Shown piece after piece: positions 7,904 through 17,990 of a stretch of 42,626 bases of DNA (its first letter is position 1; the number at the start of each line of letters is the position of its first letter). A program made the translations under genes and the position numbers. Under the pieces are notes generated by a model, which was not told where the DNA came from, ran no database searches, and saw nothing but the letters and a program-made list of their open reading frames with translations. This DNA is from a virus, in IMG/VR virus record IMGVR_UViG_3300021364_000052, positions 1 to 42,626 of that record; one strand, given 5' to 3'.

Positions 7904-10249
7904 TTAAATGAGGAACATTCTGCTATCATTGTATGATGGCGGTGGCGGAACTAAGCCTTGCTCTTCGTGAAGTTTCTTTTGTTCTTCTATCGCTTTCTTT
8001 ATGTAGGAATCTGACGGCTGTTCTATAGGGAGCATGTAACTACTCTGGTCACCGTAATTGTAATAAGACATGCGGGCTATATCTGCAAATATAGGATATG
8101 TAAACGCGTCTTCATTACGCATTATAGCGCCCTTTACTCCTTCGTAGCCAGGGCTTGTTGAGAATCCCTCTCGGTTGGCCAATGCTTCTGCGTTTCCTAA
8201 TTTACCACGCTTTATCAACTGGAACTTTTCCCCATCACTAAGACGGTGCCATTGTCCTATGGTTGGGTATCGAGAAGCGAACACATCTACTGCATATCTT
8301 GCAAAGTCTGCATCACTCATATCATAGATTTCTTCTCTGTCTTTTGCTCCAATATCCATCCCTGTTTGTGATGGCTCTATCGTAAAAGATATATGAGAAC
8401 CTACAGGTGTGTTGTACTGAGGATTACGAGGGTTTGGATTTTCTGATATACCTTGGCGTATTTCGTATTCAGACACCACATCGCCGAAGTACTTTCGTTT
8501 ATAGTAATCCCTGCTTTCTGGATTAGCGAAAGGCATTTCCTCTCCCGCAGCATCTATGATAGACTGTTTCGCGCCTAACATCATGTCAACCTTTTCATTG
8601 TCTGATAGGCTGTTCCATTGTGATAAACCTCCCTGTAAGCCTTGTATGGCCATGAGTTTAAGGCGCTCTATTTGCTGAGGTTTTGTTTCGGCTTGGAAAT
8701 TTCCGTGAATATTACGAGTACCAAAGTCATTATACACCTCTCCTTCAAGACTGCCAGGGTCTACACGAACAAAAGCAAACGGATCCTCTTCTTTCATCAT
8801 CGCAAAGTTTTGCGCGTCAACAAACTGTCTGTACTCTGGACTGTCTTTGTCTGGTTGTAGTTGAGATAGGTTGAACAGAGACTGGTCTACACCAGCGGCT
8901 CCAGCCGGCGGAGGGGCTACACCTGGTTGATTAGACTGAGGCGATAACATCTGCGCAAAAGGAAGCATCTGCTGGAAGGTGTTGCGTATCTTCGCAGCCT
9001 GGGATGCATTGCTCAATCCGTTTAGAGGTATCTCATTCATCGGAATAACTTCGTGCGCCAGGTGAGTTGAAGACCTGATGCCCTCCATAACGGATTGATT
9101 GCTTCTTACCACGGCGTACGGCTTACCTTCTTTGTTAATACCGATAGATGTTATGTAATGCTGGTTACCTCGTTCGTCTCTGTAGAAAGGTTGTGACCCC
9201 TCAATCTTTGAGTGCATTACAAATCCAGCATTAACCAAGTCTGGCTCTCCCGTTTTTATAAAGTTACCTCGTTTTCCAGTTTCTGTGATTGCAGGAGCAT
9301 AAGAAACATCACCTTGAGATAGGGTAAATGCATTTGCCTTAGCCTCCTCTTCAGCAGCACGTCTCTGTATTGCTGCTTGTGCGTTTAACTTTCTTCTGTA
9401 CAGAGCGTACTCACGCTGTTCTTTTTCCTTCTCTGTTTCGATGTCTGTTGCAAGCATGTTGGTCAGAGATTTGGTCACATACTGAGCGTACATCCCAATG
9501 TACTCTTCACGCTGTGCGTCGTCAAGGTTCTTAATCTTAGACAAGTCCTCCATGTTGCCAGACAAACCACCGAGTTGGTGTAGCACGTATGCGATAGCCT
9601 GGTCTTCTTCTTCTTGTGACAAAGAGTTTGTGCCAAACCATGCAGATACAGAGTTCGCTACTGCTTCTGGGTCTAATGCACCCTTACCAGCCATGTCGTA
9701 GAAGTTTTGGAAACCACCAGATGCTTTGAGATTCTGTAGAATCATACCCGCTGCTGCGTTTGGAGCAATCTCTGGCAACGCAAATCTTCTGAACTCTCCA
9801 AGTCGAGGGAGTTGGCTCGTCGCATTGCCAATCATATTCATATCTATAGGAATAGTTCTGGCTTGATTTAATTGCTCCATGATAGCAGCAGGGTCATTGT
9901 ACTGAGTTGGGTCAGCAAGAATGGATGCTTCGAGATTGTTAATGGTCTCAGCGTATGTTAGCGCATCTGCTGCGTGTTGCTTGTACGTATTGTAGAGTTT
10001 CTGTCTACGGGCCTTGGCCTCAAAGGACATATCTCCCTGATCCAAGTCTGCTTCAATAGCATCCCACTCCGCTTGTAGTTGGTCTTGTAGACCAGGGGTG
10101 AAAGCACCACGCTCCTGTTGGAACTGGTTGAGGTATGCTAACTTCTTTTCTTCTTCTAATTCCCGGCGAGCCTTGGCGTTTCTATACACCGCACCATAGT
10201 CAATCATGGGCAATTCGCCTACCGGCATAAATGTGGATGTATCAGCCAT
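7904..10249 (-). CDS. Large putative internal virion protein, 781 aa
   Basis: Soluble, with no signal or TM segments. Two charged coiled-coil-prone stretches stand out (about 25-45, AKARRELEEEKKLAYLNQ, and about 280-310, Glu/Arg/Ala-rich). A Pro/Ala linker follows near residue 445, then a tyrosine-rich C-terminal region ending in PPPPSYNDSRMFLI. It overlaps the 366-aa protein by TAATG at 10249 and precedes the 1913-aa protein, so the three form one block directly after the nozzle-like gene. That is where podoviruses encode their DNA-ejection/cargo proteins. The family is not recognised; the virion role is inferred from context. Confidence 0.5.
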   Translation of the reverse strand: MADTSTFMPVGELPMIDYGAVYRNAKARRELEEEKKLAYLNQFQQERGAFTPGLQDQLQAEWDAIEADLDQGDMSFEAKARRQKLYNTYKQHAADALTYAETINNLEASILADPTQYNDPAAIMEQLNQARTIPIDMNMIGNATSQLPRLGEFRRFALPEIAPNAAAGMILQNLKASGGFQNFYDMAGKGALDPEAVANSVSAWFGTNSLSQEEEDQAIAYVLHQLGGLSGNMEDLSKIKNLDDAQREEYIGMYAQYVTKSLTNMLATDIETEKEKEQREYALYRRKLNAQAAIQRRAAEEEAKANAFTLSQGDVSYAPAITETGKRGNFIKTGEPDLVNAGFVMHSKIEGSQPFYRDERGNQHYITSIGINKEGKPYAVVRSNQSVMEGIRSSTHLAHEVIPMNEIPLNGLSNASQAAKIRNTFQQMLPFAQMLSPQSNQPGVAPPPAGAAGVDQSLFNLSQLQPDKDSPEYRQFVDAQNFAMMKEEDPFAFVRVDPGSLEGEVYNDFGTRNIHGNFQAETKPQQIERLKLMAIQGLQGGLSQWNSLSDNEKVDMMLGAKQSIIDAAGEEMPFANPESRDYYKRKYFGDVVSEYEIRQGISENPNPRNPQYNTPVGSHISFTIEPSQTGMDIGAKDREEIYDMSDADFARYAVDVFASRYPTIGQWHRLSDGEKFQLIKRGKLGNAEALANREGFSTSPGYEGVKGAIMRNEDAFTYPIFADIARMSYYNYGDQSSYMLPIEQPSDSYIKKAIEEQKKLHEEQGLVPPPPSYNDSRMFLI

Positions 10250-11349
10250 TATTGAAATTGTTCTTTGCTAAGTAAGTTACGAATGAATTGATGTAATTCG
10301 CTGTCACCTTCTTCAGAAAGTTTGCGCATCTCCGCCGCTTGCTCTGGGTTAAATATGTATTCACCGCCTGTCATCTCACCAATCTTAGCGCCCTCTTGCA
10401 TGATGTCAATAGGGTTGTCGTCATGGTCAAACTCTCCTGGTGTTTTCTCTACTGGCTCATCGACCTCACCACCTCGTGCATATCCTGTCTCGATTAGAGA
10501 CCTTTCGTCTTTAGGTTTGCTTAAATCAAGGTCCATTCCTTGTGTTGCTAATTCAAACGCATTTGCCGCATCTGCTTCACCAAACGTAAGGCCAGCCATA
10601 CCGTTATCACCAGGTAAAGTAGGTGATGATGATTTGTTTAGTTCGTCCTCAAAGAAAATCATTTGGTCTCTTGGACGTAGCGCCTGTTCGGCTGCAGCGT
10701 CTGATGGTGATTTTACCGCAACAACAGACTGACCATCTGTATTAAGAGCAGGGGTTCCGTCAACCAACTGACTATCTAAAGGTTTTGTTAAAACACTTGT
10801 GCTCTCTGGCGTTGGGTCTTCTTTAGGTTTCTTTTTTAATCCACCAGCAATCTCTGCAACACCCGCTAATGATTGACCAATACCAGCCATTGTGGTTTTT
10901 CTGGCAGCATCTGCAGCACGTGCAAGTCTATCCATGTTAGCGTTCGCATCAGCGCGCTGTGTTCCGAGGGCAGCGCTCTCTTCAGCCCGTCTAATGGCTG
11001 CGTTTCTTTGACCGAATTGGTCTATTGCATTTTGTGACGCTAAGTCTGTTGCTCTAATAAGTCCTGGTGTTGCTGATATCAATCCTCTTGAGCCACCTTG
11101 TTGAGCAATTTGCTCGGCCGCTGTTGCTTGGGCACGTAGGGTAGAATCAATTGCAGACTGTGCATCGCTTTCCTGTTGGGCAATTCTTTGTCTTGCCGCC
11201 TGTGATCTGATTGGACCTTGAGCAAGGGCATCTGCTTGGGCCATTTTCTTTTTAGCCTGGTTCTCTTGATAGGCACCATATGCAGCGGTGCCGAGACCTG
11301 CTCCTAAATTCAATAAGCCGCCTACAAAAAATTTCTTACCGTGTTTCAT
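10249..11349 (-). CDS. Putative internal virion / ejection protein, 366 aa
   Basis: The N-terminal Gly/Ala-rich hydrophobic stretch (about 7-27, FFVGGLLNLGAGLGTAAYGA) is followed by a long Ala/Gln/Arg helix (30-170), reminiscent of T7 gp14-type small internal proteins. A flexible Pro/Ser linker leads to a C-terminal module containing YARGGEVDEPV, PGEFDHDDNPI and GEMTGGEYIFNPEQA, a peptide set I associate with marine phage virion proteins. It is the first gene after the nozzle-like protein and is coupled to the 781-aa gene by TAATG. A TATTTTTG box lies 4 nt upstream of its ATG. Confidence 0.5.
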   Translation of the reverse strand: MKHGKKFFVGGLLNLGAGLGTAAYGAYQENQAKKKMAQADALAQGPIRSQAARQRIAQQESDAQSAIDSTLRAQATAAEQIAQQGGSRGLISATPGLIRATDLASQNAIDQFGQRNAAIRRAEESAALGTQRADANANMDRLARAADAARKTTMAGIGQSLAGVAEIAGGLKKKPKEDPTPESTSVLTKPLDSQLVDGTPALNTDGQSVVAVKSPSDAAAEQALRPRDQMIFFEDELNKSSSPTLPGDNGMAGLTFGEADAANAFELATQGMDLDLSKPKDERSLIETGYARGGEVDEPVEKTPGEFDHDDNPIDIMQEGAKIGEMTGGEYIFNPEQAAEMRKLSEEGDSELHQFIRNLLSKEQFQ

Positions 11350-11353
11350 ATTA

Positions 11354-11361
11354 CAAAAATA
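11354..11361 (-). promoter_or_regulatory. TAnnTTTG box before the internal-protein block
   Basis: The minus strand reads TATTTTTG in the 21-nt gap after the nozzle-like gene, 4 nt before the ATG of the 366-aa gene. It matches the Bacteroidota -7 consensus, without an obvious -33 element. The AT-rich context makes a chance match possible. Confidence 0.3.
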
Positions 11362-11370
11362 CTATTTATC

Positions 11371-14300
11371 CTATTGTCCCTGCTGGTTGTGCAGGTTGCT
11401 CTTAGCGTATATAAAGTTTACAGCATATAACTCGTGTGCTGAAGTTGTGGGGTTTACAAGTCTTGCCTTTAAGTAGTAGTCACGAATAGCGTCCCCTTCA
11501 ATGGCTGAGTTCGCAATCAAAACTATCTCATCATCCGCCACAAGACCTGTTACTGTACCGCTACATTCTAATTTCTTCTCATCATTTATAGATACAGCGT
11601 ACAGATTAAGAGGTACCAAACTGGTACCACTCACCTTGAATAACGCTGTTGTATTACCCACAGGGAACCCTATGCTATTGATGGCGTTCTTGAATGTAAT
11701 AAACCCGTCCGTTCCTGTTATGGAAGCAACTGTTCCGATTCCGAATACCTCAGACGTTCCGCTAATGGAAGTAACATTGGCAGTTGCAGTATAGTCGATG
11801 TTGTTTGTTGAGTCTTGGTGAATTGGGGCATAATAAAATCCTTCCTTCTCATCCCATATAGAGGATGCAATTGTGCTTGTTTGGTCACTATTAGTTAGTG
11901 TTACCGTCCAGTTAGAGTTATTACCCTCAAGACTCATAGCCTCGTATGCCTTCACCATAGATGGATTGAAGTTGGATATACACTCTATAATGCTGTCGCC
12001 CGCTGTTCCATAGAAGGTGTTACGGGTAGCATCTGGACTGTGTTCATATATGTGGCCTCGGTAGAATGTGTATAATCTATCTGACAGACCTATGAGCGTT
12101 TCCGCTACGTATGAGTATCTGGTGCTCCAGTAGTTTGAACGAACATCATACGCAATAGTAAACGCAGGAAGCGTTTCAGTTGTGCTCGATATAGTGAATA
12201 TAGACTGGGCATTCGGATCTGGAATAACCTCTTCTGTCAACTGACTGTACACAGCCGTGTGATACGCTTGATATGCAGACGAGGTCATGAGTATAGGTAC
12301 GTTCTGTAATACACCCGTGACAGTTGGAGACATGTCTTCAGATATTCCGACTATTGCGTTATTGGTCAACTGGTCAATCAATAACAGACCCTTGCCAGAA
12401 TCCTCCCAGTTGTCCTCAGCACATTCCCAGTTTCTTGCATCTGTATTAAAATCGAATGTCAATGAATCGTCATAGATAGCACTCACATTTATTAGCGTGC
12501 CATCCCCGTCAGTTCTTGCGTATCCAGTTGCTACTCTACCACTACAACTGTCGTTGATTTCTAATAGACTTGTGTACAGCGCTGGCGAACTAATGATGTA
12601 CTCGTAGTTCTCTCTGTCTAAACCTGCACGATACAGTCTGTTCTTGGCCGTTACCGACGAGGAGAACATCTTGTCTTTGAAGAATGTGTCTACATTCTGC
12701 TCGCTGATTACCTCCAGTCCTGTCTGGTAGTTCAAACGAACAACCTTACCTGCTTTAGCGTCTACAAAGAATACATACCCTCTGTACCATCCGACAGATT
12801 CCGGGTTGTTATTACACCCATACTCTCCTGTATAGTATTTTACCGGTCCCAGTACTGAGTTGGTTGCAGTTAAGGACTCCCCGTCATTCGCTGTTAGGAT
12901 GTTTCTTCCCACGGGAACGATACCCGCACGACGCTCATGTATGACATAGAGGTATTCATCATACGGCACAAGGGCCTTTACAGCCCCGTAGTCGTACGAT
13001 AAATCTTTATAGTTCTGTGTGGTTAGATTGAACGAAGAAAGTCCCAGAGTCGTGTTCTCAAAGGAGAATGGATCAGAGTATGTGATTGACCCGTATCGCT
13101 TAATCCGGAAGTTATCTGGAAGATACGCCCAACTTTTACCTAAAGAGGTATACTGAGAACTAAAGAAGTCACTCACCCGTGGGTCTTCGATGAAGTCTAC
13201 AATTGCGTTCTGAGAGTACGCAGCGGATATGTTTCTCCATACGTCCGCCTTGGTTGGCGCGCTGGCATAGAACATTGTGCGTAATCTAAAGTAAGAATCA
13301 CCCTGGTCAAACTGAATCACAGAGTCTGGGTTAGTTACCGTTAGGTTGTATGTAAGCGATACTATCCAGTTGTCTTGTGTGTTTCCGTATAATATAAAAG
13401 GATATGAAGCCGCAAAGTTATCATCATTAGGCACTACGTTACCCACTGTAATCTGTTCACCACCCGCAGTCTCTATGATGTCTCCTTTGTATACTTTCTT
13501 GTCTACCCTGGCGACTATAGAATTACCGGTTATGGACTTAGGACTTATCTCAACAGAAGTTCCTGGGCGCTGTGTTTGGTGTGTGCCGTTAGAATCCACT
13601 GAGAAGTTCTCTCCGATTTCGTAGTAGAATGTTTCCTCAAACGCTCCAGACTCACGATAGATTTCGATAACACACTTGTCGTTCCAGTTAGATATACCCT
13701 TCATTATACTGTTTGTGTTCCAGTATGGGGTGTTGTTATCTTCTATTACAAGGAAGTCTCCTGTTGTGTTTTGTATAGATGCTTTTGAACTACGGTCTAA
13801 TAACGGGTTGGTCGCTGGATCCGCTATGAGATTAACCATCTTAGCCACCTTCCATGTCGCTGTTTCTTTTTCGTTGTCTCCGTATCTAACTATTCGTATC
13901 CTGTCTCCTTCAGCAAACCCATAGTTAATCATAGCACCTAACTGGTTGTCGTATGAGTTTGCTCTACTCTGAAGTGTCCCTATAGATAGATAGATGTTCT
14001 TTGCCGAACCGAAAGAGCCAACGGCATCGTCGTTCAATGCTAAGTAGGCCCCGCCTATTCCATACTGTACCTTGTTTACGACAGAGCCTTGTCCTGCATA
14101 CACTATACTGTATCGCTCCGCCCAGGCTGGTGCCTTGTGGCGTATACGCACGACGACATCTGCTCGTCCGTCCAGGTTATTCTCTGACGAACGATTGTTA
14201 GTATGCTCTACCCATACATCATTTTCAATGGGCTGCACTCCAGACGGCCTTCCTTTATCGTCATAGTACAGTAAACCAAATTCATGACTCGCCCCAGACT

Positions 14301-16380
14301 TGAAACATCTACTTCCGTCCATGTCTCCGTTCGCAATCATAAACGAACCGCCCTGTGCAACAAATGCGTTTACCCTGTCTATAATAGGAGCGCGTAGTAG
14401 TTGTTTGTCATTTACCTGCACCCAGTCCCCTTCGGTGTTTTGAACACGACCAAGGAATGCAATATTATTGTTGTACCCATCAATGTTGTCTTCAAGTATG
14501 TCGAACTGCGCAACAGTTTCGTCTGCGTTTAAGACCTCTGCTTCTCTTGTTCCAAAAACAAGTTTATCTATCTTAAAGGTTACCTTGTTGATAGAGATGC
14601 TGTAGTAATCAAAGTCAAGTCCGATTTGTTTTCTGCGGATGTATGCGTTACCAGTTCCTTTGAAGGCTGCGCTCTCTGTCGCTGTTGTTTGTCCCCCTGT
14701 CAAGATATTACTAAATCCAGCCTCTCCGTTTTGTGGGGTAAACTGGATTGGATAGAGACCCTCGAGTGCATTGCGTACAATATTTTTGATTGAGGTGATA
14801 GAGTTTCCAGCAGGAATATCTATAATCTTCCGAACCTGTAGGCCGCTGCTAATTACCTTGATGCCTCCAGAAATTCTGCGTACAGCAATCGACTTTGTTG
14901 TGCTGTCAGACGTGCCTTTTTGTGCGGTGAATCGGATTAACGGAGGGCTGTTCAAGAATCCGCCATCAAGGTTTACAGCGGCTTCATTCGTTGATCCGTT
15001 GTTCTTATACCGAATACCAGCAAGTGCTTTTAACTCTTGAGGGAAAGTTGTGCTTTTAGCAGTGCCACCTGTTTCGTTTGCGTATACCCTAATATTTGGG
15101 CTTGACCCTGTAAAGTTGTATTCATCGTTTCCCCCTTGATTATTCTTGATAATAACAGGACCATCATTCCATGAGAAAGACAATAGGATTTTAGAATCTA
15201 CAGTAGTGCCTCCAGTAGGAAGGTTGCTAAAGTCTAACTTAATCTGGTTTGCAATCAAGTCATATTTACTCACAACAACCTCATATGTATTAGGCTTATC
15301 GTAGTAGTTTGGTGACGCTGCAACATCCATTGAAGTTAGGTTGTCATAGCCTTCTGTGTACGCTCCATAAAACAAGCGCCCTTGCGATATGGCTTGGCTG
15401 TCTGCTTTTTGAGGTACGTTATCGTAGAACTTATCTTGTACTGTGGCCGACAATCCAGTGTAGTTCGAGTCATTTCTGAATCGCACTACCTGTGTCCCAG
15501 ATCCGTGTACGTTTGGTATTGTGTCAATCAAAAAGAATGCAGCATCCTTATCACCAATGCGTCCATAGACGTTGATTTCCTTTACGTCTAACTCAGAGTT
15601 CGCTACCGATATGTTGATTTGATTGTAATAGTTTCTTGCTCCAGCATCAATGAACCCGTCTTTGAGTTGAGATACAGAGACAGACAACTCAGAGTAAGGA
15701 CTCAATGCGCTCTGCTCCCCATCGTAATACTCGTACTGATAAGCGAACTGAAAGTTCTTTTCAAATATATCGTTCTGAGGGTAATCGTTGTTGCGAGAGA
15801 ATGTAATCGTAGGAGCAGAGAGAGGTGGCTGCTTTGCAACGGTGATGTAGTTTGTGCGTTGCTGTACAGTACCAGAGGTAAATGTAGCAGGATATCCTCC
15901 TGCTCCAGAAATGCTCTGCTCTGCCTTGGTTGCGTTTAGTTTCTTTGGCTCATTCACTCCGTCGTTGAAGTACAATAGAATGTCTCCATTGGAAAGCCTT
16001 ACTACTGACGCATATACAAATCCTTCCTTAGAGAAGTTCAATACCTCGTCTTGGTATACGATATATGTTTTCTTAGAGTTCTGGTCATATCTAAACACGG
16101 TATGCGCAGAGGCGCTGTTCCAAACAAAGTAGTAAACCTGTGCTGCAGAATCATCACCAACGCCGCCTATACAGTAGTTCTGTCCAGCAGGCATTGAGCC
16201 GTTCTCTATGGTTGCTGAACGCTGTATGTTTCCCCAAGAGTTCTTCAGTACCAACGCATCTTCTTGAGCATCAATAGAAACACGGATGTTCTGTGCATCC
16301 GTCATCTCAGTTGCCTGGATTAGGCGCTCATCGTCATCTGTGTTTAGAGAGCGTGGAAGTAATTTGTTAATCGAAGCCAT
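11371..16380 (-). CDS. Tail nozzle/muzzle-like (stabilisation) protein, 1669 aa
   Basis: The N-terminus (MASINKLLPRSLNTDDDERL, then AQNIRVS with a following KNSWGN) matches the start of the large 'stabilisation'/tail-tube B proteins of crAss-like and Bacteroidota podoviruses, which form the nozzle at the tail tip (T7 gp12 role). The rest is beta-rich, with aromatic and Asp/Asn-rich strands typical of propeller or Ig-like tail structures (repeated YY..YDGEQSA, VYGRIGDKDA and RLYTFYRGHIYEHS elements). It is far longer than T7 gp12, as in crAss-like phages. It lies directly after the two ~250-aa ring/adaptor proteins, the expected neck-to-tail order, and is separated from the second by 3 nt. Name from recollection of the family; role from context. 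Confidence 0.65.
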   Translation of the reverse strand: MASINKLLPRSLNTDDDERLIQATEMTDAQNIRVSIDAQEDALVLKNSWGNIQRSATIENGSMPAGQNYCIGGVGDDSAAQVYYFVWNSASAHTVFRYDQNSKKTYIVYQDEVLNFSKEGFVYASVVRLSNGDILLYFNDGVNEPKKLNATKAEQSISGAGGYPATFTSGTVQQRTNYITVAKQPPLSAPTITFSRNNDYPQNDIFEKNFQFAYQYEYYDGEQSALSPYSELSVSVSQLKDGFIDAGARNYYNQINISVANSELDVKEINVYGRIGDKDAAFFLIDTIPNVHGSGTQVVRFRNDSNYTGLSATVQDKFYDNVPQKADSQAISQGRLFYGAYTEGYDNLTSMDVAASPNYYDKPNTYEVVVSKYDLIANQIKLDFSNLPTGGTTVDSKILLSFSWNDGPVIIKNNQGGNDEYNFTGSSPNIRVYANETGGTAKSTTFPQELKALAGIRYKNNGSTNEAAVNLDGGFLNSPPLIRFTAQKGTSDSTTKSIAVRRISGGIKVISSGLQVRKIIDIPAGNSITSIKNIVRNALEGLYPIQFTPQNGEAGFSNILTGGQTTATESAAFKGTGNAYIRRKQIGLDFDYYSISINKVTFKIDKLVFGTREAEVLNADETVAQFDILEDNIDGYNNNIAFLGRVQNTEGDWVQVNDKQLLRAPIIDRVNAFVAQGGSFMIANGDMDGSRCFKSGASHEFGLLYYDDKGRPSGVQPIENDVWVEHTNNRSSENNLDGRADVVVRIRHKAPAWAERYSIVYAGQGSVVNKVQYGIGGAYLALNDDAVGSFGSAKNIYLSIGTLQSRANSYDNQLGAMINYGFAEGDRIRIVRYGDNEKETATWKVAKMVNLIADPATNPLLDRSSKASIQNTTGDFLVIEDNNTPYWNTNSIMKGISNWNDKCVIEIYRESGAFEETFYYEIGENFSVDSNGTHQTQRPGTSVEISPKSITGNSIVARVDKKVYKGDIIETAGGEQITVGNVVPNDDNFAASYPFILYGNTQDNWIVSLTYNLTVTNPDSVIQFDQGDSYFRLRTMFYASAPTKADVWRNISAAYSQNAIVDFIEDPRVSDFFSSQYTSLGKSWAYLPDNFRIKRYGSITYSDPFSFENTTLGLSSFNLTTQNYKDLSYDYGAVKALVPYDEYLYVIHERRAGIVPVGRNILTANDGESLTATNSVLGPVKYYTGEYGCNNNPESVGWYRGYVFFVDAKAGKVVRLNYQTGLEVISEQNVDTFFKDKMFSSSVTAKNRLYRAGLDRENYEYIISSPALYTSLLEINDSCSGRVATGYARTDGDGTLINVSAIYDDSLTFDFNTDARNWECAEDNWEDSGKGLLLIDQLTNNAIVGISEDMSPTVTGVLQNVPILMTSSAYQAYHTAVYSQLTEEVIPDPNAQSIFTISSTTETLPAFTIAYDVRSNYWSTRYSYVAETLIGLSDRLYTFYRGHIYEHSPDATRNTFYGTAGDSIIECISNFNPSMVKAYEAMSLEGNNSNWTVTLTNSDQTSTIASSIWDEKEGFYYAPIHQDSTNNIDYTATANVTSISGTSEVFGIGTVASITGTDGFITFKNAINSIGFPVGNTTALFKVSGTSLVPLNLYAVSINDEKKLECSGTVTGLVADDEIVLIANSAIEGDAIRDYYLKARLVNPTTSAHELYAVNFIYAKSNLHNQQGQ

Positions 16381-16383
16381 CTA

Positions 16384-17127
16384 TTATGCTTTAGGGCTTA
16401 GTTTGAAGTTTCTACGGCTTGTGCTCATTGCATCAAACTTGTTGAATGACTTGAGTCTTGCGTTAGCCAAACGTCTTTCGTTGTAGTACTCTGCACGTGC
16501 GCGCTGTTTCTCTGCCATTGGCACACTGGCCTTACGCATGATTGTCTTGTAGTACATGTACGCACGTAACGCTTCCTCTGCATACACAGGGATGCATGGG
16601 TTATCAGACTTGGCAGCATCAGAGATGTATTCAAGAACCACCTGGGTGGTATCTGATAACATAGATATCTCAATACGGCCTTCATCCCAGTTGATTCTGT
16701 ACTCACCCGCTCCTTGTCCTCCTCCGAGACCGTACAATCTGCCCATCGTGTTTTCGTATATGAAGTTTCTAAACACATACGAATCAAATCCAAGCAGGTA
16801 GTCTGGGATAGCGTCTGATGGTTGATCTGGTAAAAGGTTCATGTTCTTGTTCTCAGCAAACACATACACCAATCCATCGTTCCCAAGTTGACCTAACTTA
16901 ATCATGTCAACAAAATCAGAGGGCAAGTCTACAGTTCCAAGAGATTGGTTCACATCAAGTAGTGTAGTCTTGACATTGTGTACCATATCAAATCCGAACT
17001 CACGGATTCCTCGTAAAGCGTATTGACGCAGCATGTAATCTGACGCGTTCGACCCGTAGTCGTCCGAGTCGATGCTCATCACGTAATCGTTAATTACTTT
17101 GTCTACTGTAACGTATGCTTGGCTCAT
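16384..17127 (-). CDS. Putative neck/ring adaptor protein (tail tubular A-like), 247 aa
   Basis: Helical N-terminus (VDKVINDYVMSIDSDDYGSN), a central beta region with LPSDFVDMIKLG, then a long Arg/Ala-rich helix near the C-terminus (EKQRARAEYYNERRLANARL). This is the layout of gp11-type adaptor/tail tubular A proteins that sit under the portal. Its ATG overlaps the stop of the preceding 250-aa gene (TAATG at 17127). The pair of similar-sized proteins before a giant nozzle protein mirrors the ring proteins of crAss-like phages. Family assignment is by pattern. Confidence 0.55.
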   Translation of the reverse strand: MSQAYVTVDKVINDYVMSIDSDDYGSNASDYMLRQYALRGIREFGFDMVHNVKTTLLDVNQSLGTVDLPSDFVDMIKLGQLGNDGLVYVFAENKNMNLLPDQPSDAIPDYLLGFDSYVFRNFIYENTMGRLYGLGGGQGAGEYRINWDEGRIEISMLSDTTQVVLEYISDAAKSDNPCIPVYAEEALRAYMYYKTIMRKASVPMAEKQRARAEYYNERRLANARLKSFNKFDAMSTSRRNFKLSPKA

Positions 17128-17879
17128 TATCTACTTTCGTCTTTAGTGGTTTCGGTTGCGCCATATTGGTATACATCATTGTCACGCATGTTGACTCCTG
17201 CGAGTGCGCAGATTTCTGCTACGAGGTCTGTGAAGTATTGTTCTGGCAATTCAAAGTCTACACTGTTTGCGGCGTTGTAGATTTCTACACCTGCAACAGA
17301 TGATGTGTAACCAAAAGATGGAGACGCAGATGTCTTTGCTCCTGTGTTTGGTGTAATACCTTGCGGTAACTTGTAGTATCTCAGATTGATTTTAGCGATG
17401 CTTGTGTTCACGTTGGGGAATACCTCTATCTGGTTTCCTATTAGTGCAACAGGGGCGTCGTCAGACGGTGCTGATAAATCGCTGTTGAGTATTCTGTCTA
17501 TGTGGTCTTCGTTGTACACGAGTTGTACGATAGCCTGCTTCTGTACACCGAGAATCTTTTTGCCTATTGTGCTGATAGATATTGTGCGAGCAAAGTCGCT
17601 TGGCTTGTCTACCACTCCAGCAGTTAGGGTAAGTTCTACCTTCTTCTTTAAGGTTGATAGGTCCTCTTCTATTTGTTTAGCACGGGCGTACTGGCGAGAA
17701 CCATCGAACTGCGATCTACGCAAACGGTTAGCCATCGTCATGTCATCGAACAAACGATTGAATATGTTCATCTGTGCAACGCCAGCGAACTTGTTGAATA
17801 CAGCCGGCGTGATGAATCCACGCTGGTCTTTATTCGCTATATCTTTTACTGCTTTATATACTCTCTCTACACTTGCCAT
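17127..17879 (-). CDS. Putative neck/ring protein, 250 aa
   Basis: It begins MASVERVYKAVKDIANKDQR with a GFITPAVFNKFAGVAQMNIF segment, a start I recall from structural proteins of Bacteroidota podoviruses. A charged helix (QYARAKQIEEDLSTLKKKVE) is followed by a beta-rich body with LPQGITPNTG. It is the first gene of the tail set after a strong terminator (17911-17938) and carries its own TATATTTG box 18 nt upstream. Likely a head-tail connector ring component; the exact ring is not resolvable from sequence alone. Confidence 0.5.
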   Translation of the reverse strand: MASVERVYKAVKDIANKDQRGFITPAVFNKFAGVAQMNIFNRLFDDMTMANRLRRSQFDGSRQYARAKQIEEDLSTLKKKVELTLTAGVVDKPSDFARTISISTIGKKILGVQKQAIVQLVYNEDHIDRILNSDLSAPSDDAPVALIGNQIEVFPNVNTSIAKINLRYYKLPQGITPNTGAKTSASPSFGYTSSVAGVEIYNAANSVDFELPEQYFTDLVAEICALAGVNMRDNDVYQYGATETTKDESR

Positions 17880-17897
17880 AACGCTTAGGCTTTACAG

Positions 17898-17905
17898 CAA
17901 ATATA
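17898..17905 (-). promoter_or_regulatory. TAnnTTTG box for the tail gene set
   Basis: The minus strand reads TATATTTG, 18 nt upstream of the ATG at 17879 and immediately downstream of a strong terminator on the same strand. A terminator followed at once by a -7-type box is what a fresh promoter for the neck/tail genes would look like. The region where a -33 element would sit is occupied by the hairpin, so any promoter would be -33-independent. Confidence 0.45.
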
Positions 17906-17910
17906 CGAAT

Positions 17911-17938
17911 AAAAAAGAGGGCCTTACGGGGCCCTCTT
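17911..17938 (-). terminator. Intrinsic terminator after the 265-aa gene
   Basis: Perfect 9-bp stem (AAGAGGGCC pairing with GGCCCTCTT) around a 6-nt loop. On the minus strand the stem runs into TTTTTTATT, a classic rho-independent terminator. It lies about 50 nt downstream of the stop of the 265-aa gene and just before the next gene. Confidence 0.85.
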
Positions 17939-17990
17939 CCTTGTTTAACCGACTCTCATTACTATGCCTATGAAACGAGATAAAGCAAAT

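Noticed and set aside
7904-7960. PPSY sequence near the C-terminus of the 781-aa protein, resembling a eukaryotic viral late-budding motif
   Set aside because: The rest of the window is clearly a bacteriophage with Bacteroidota signals; the short motif is expected by chance in a Pro-rich tail.
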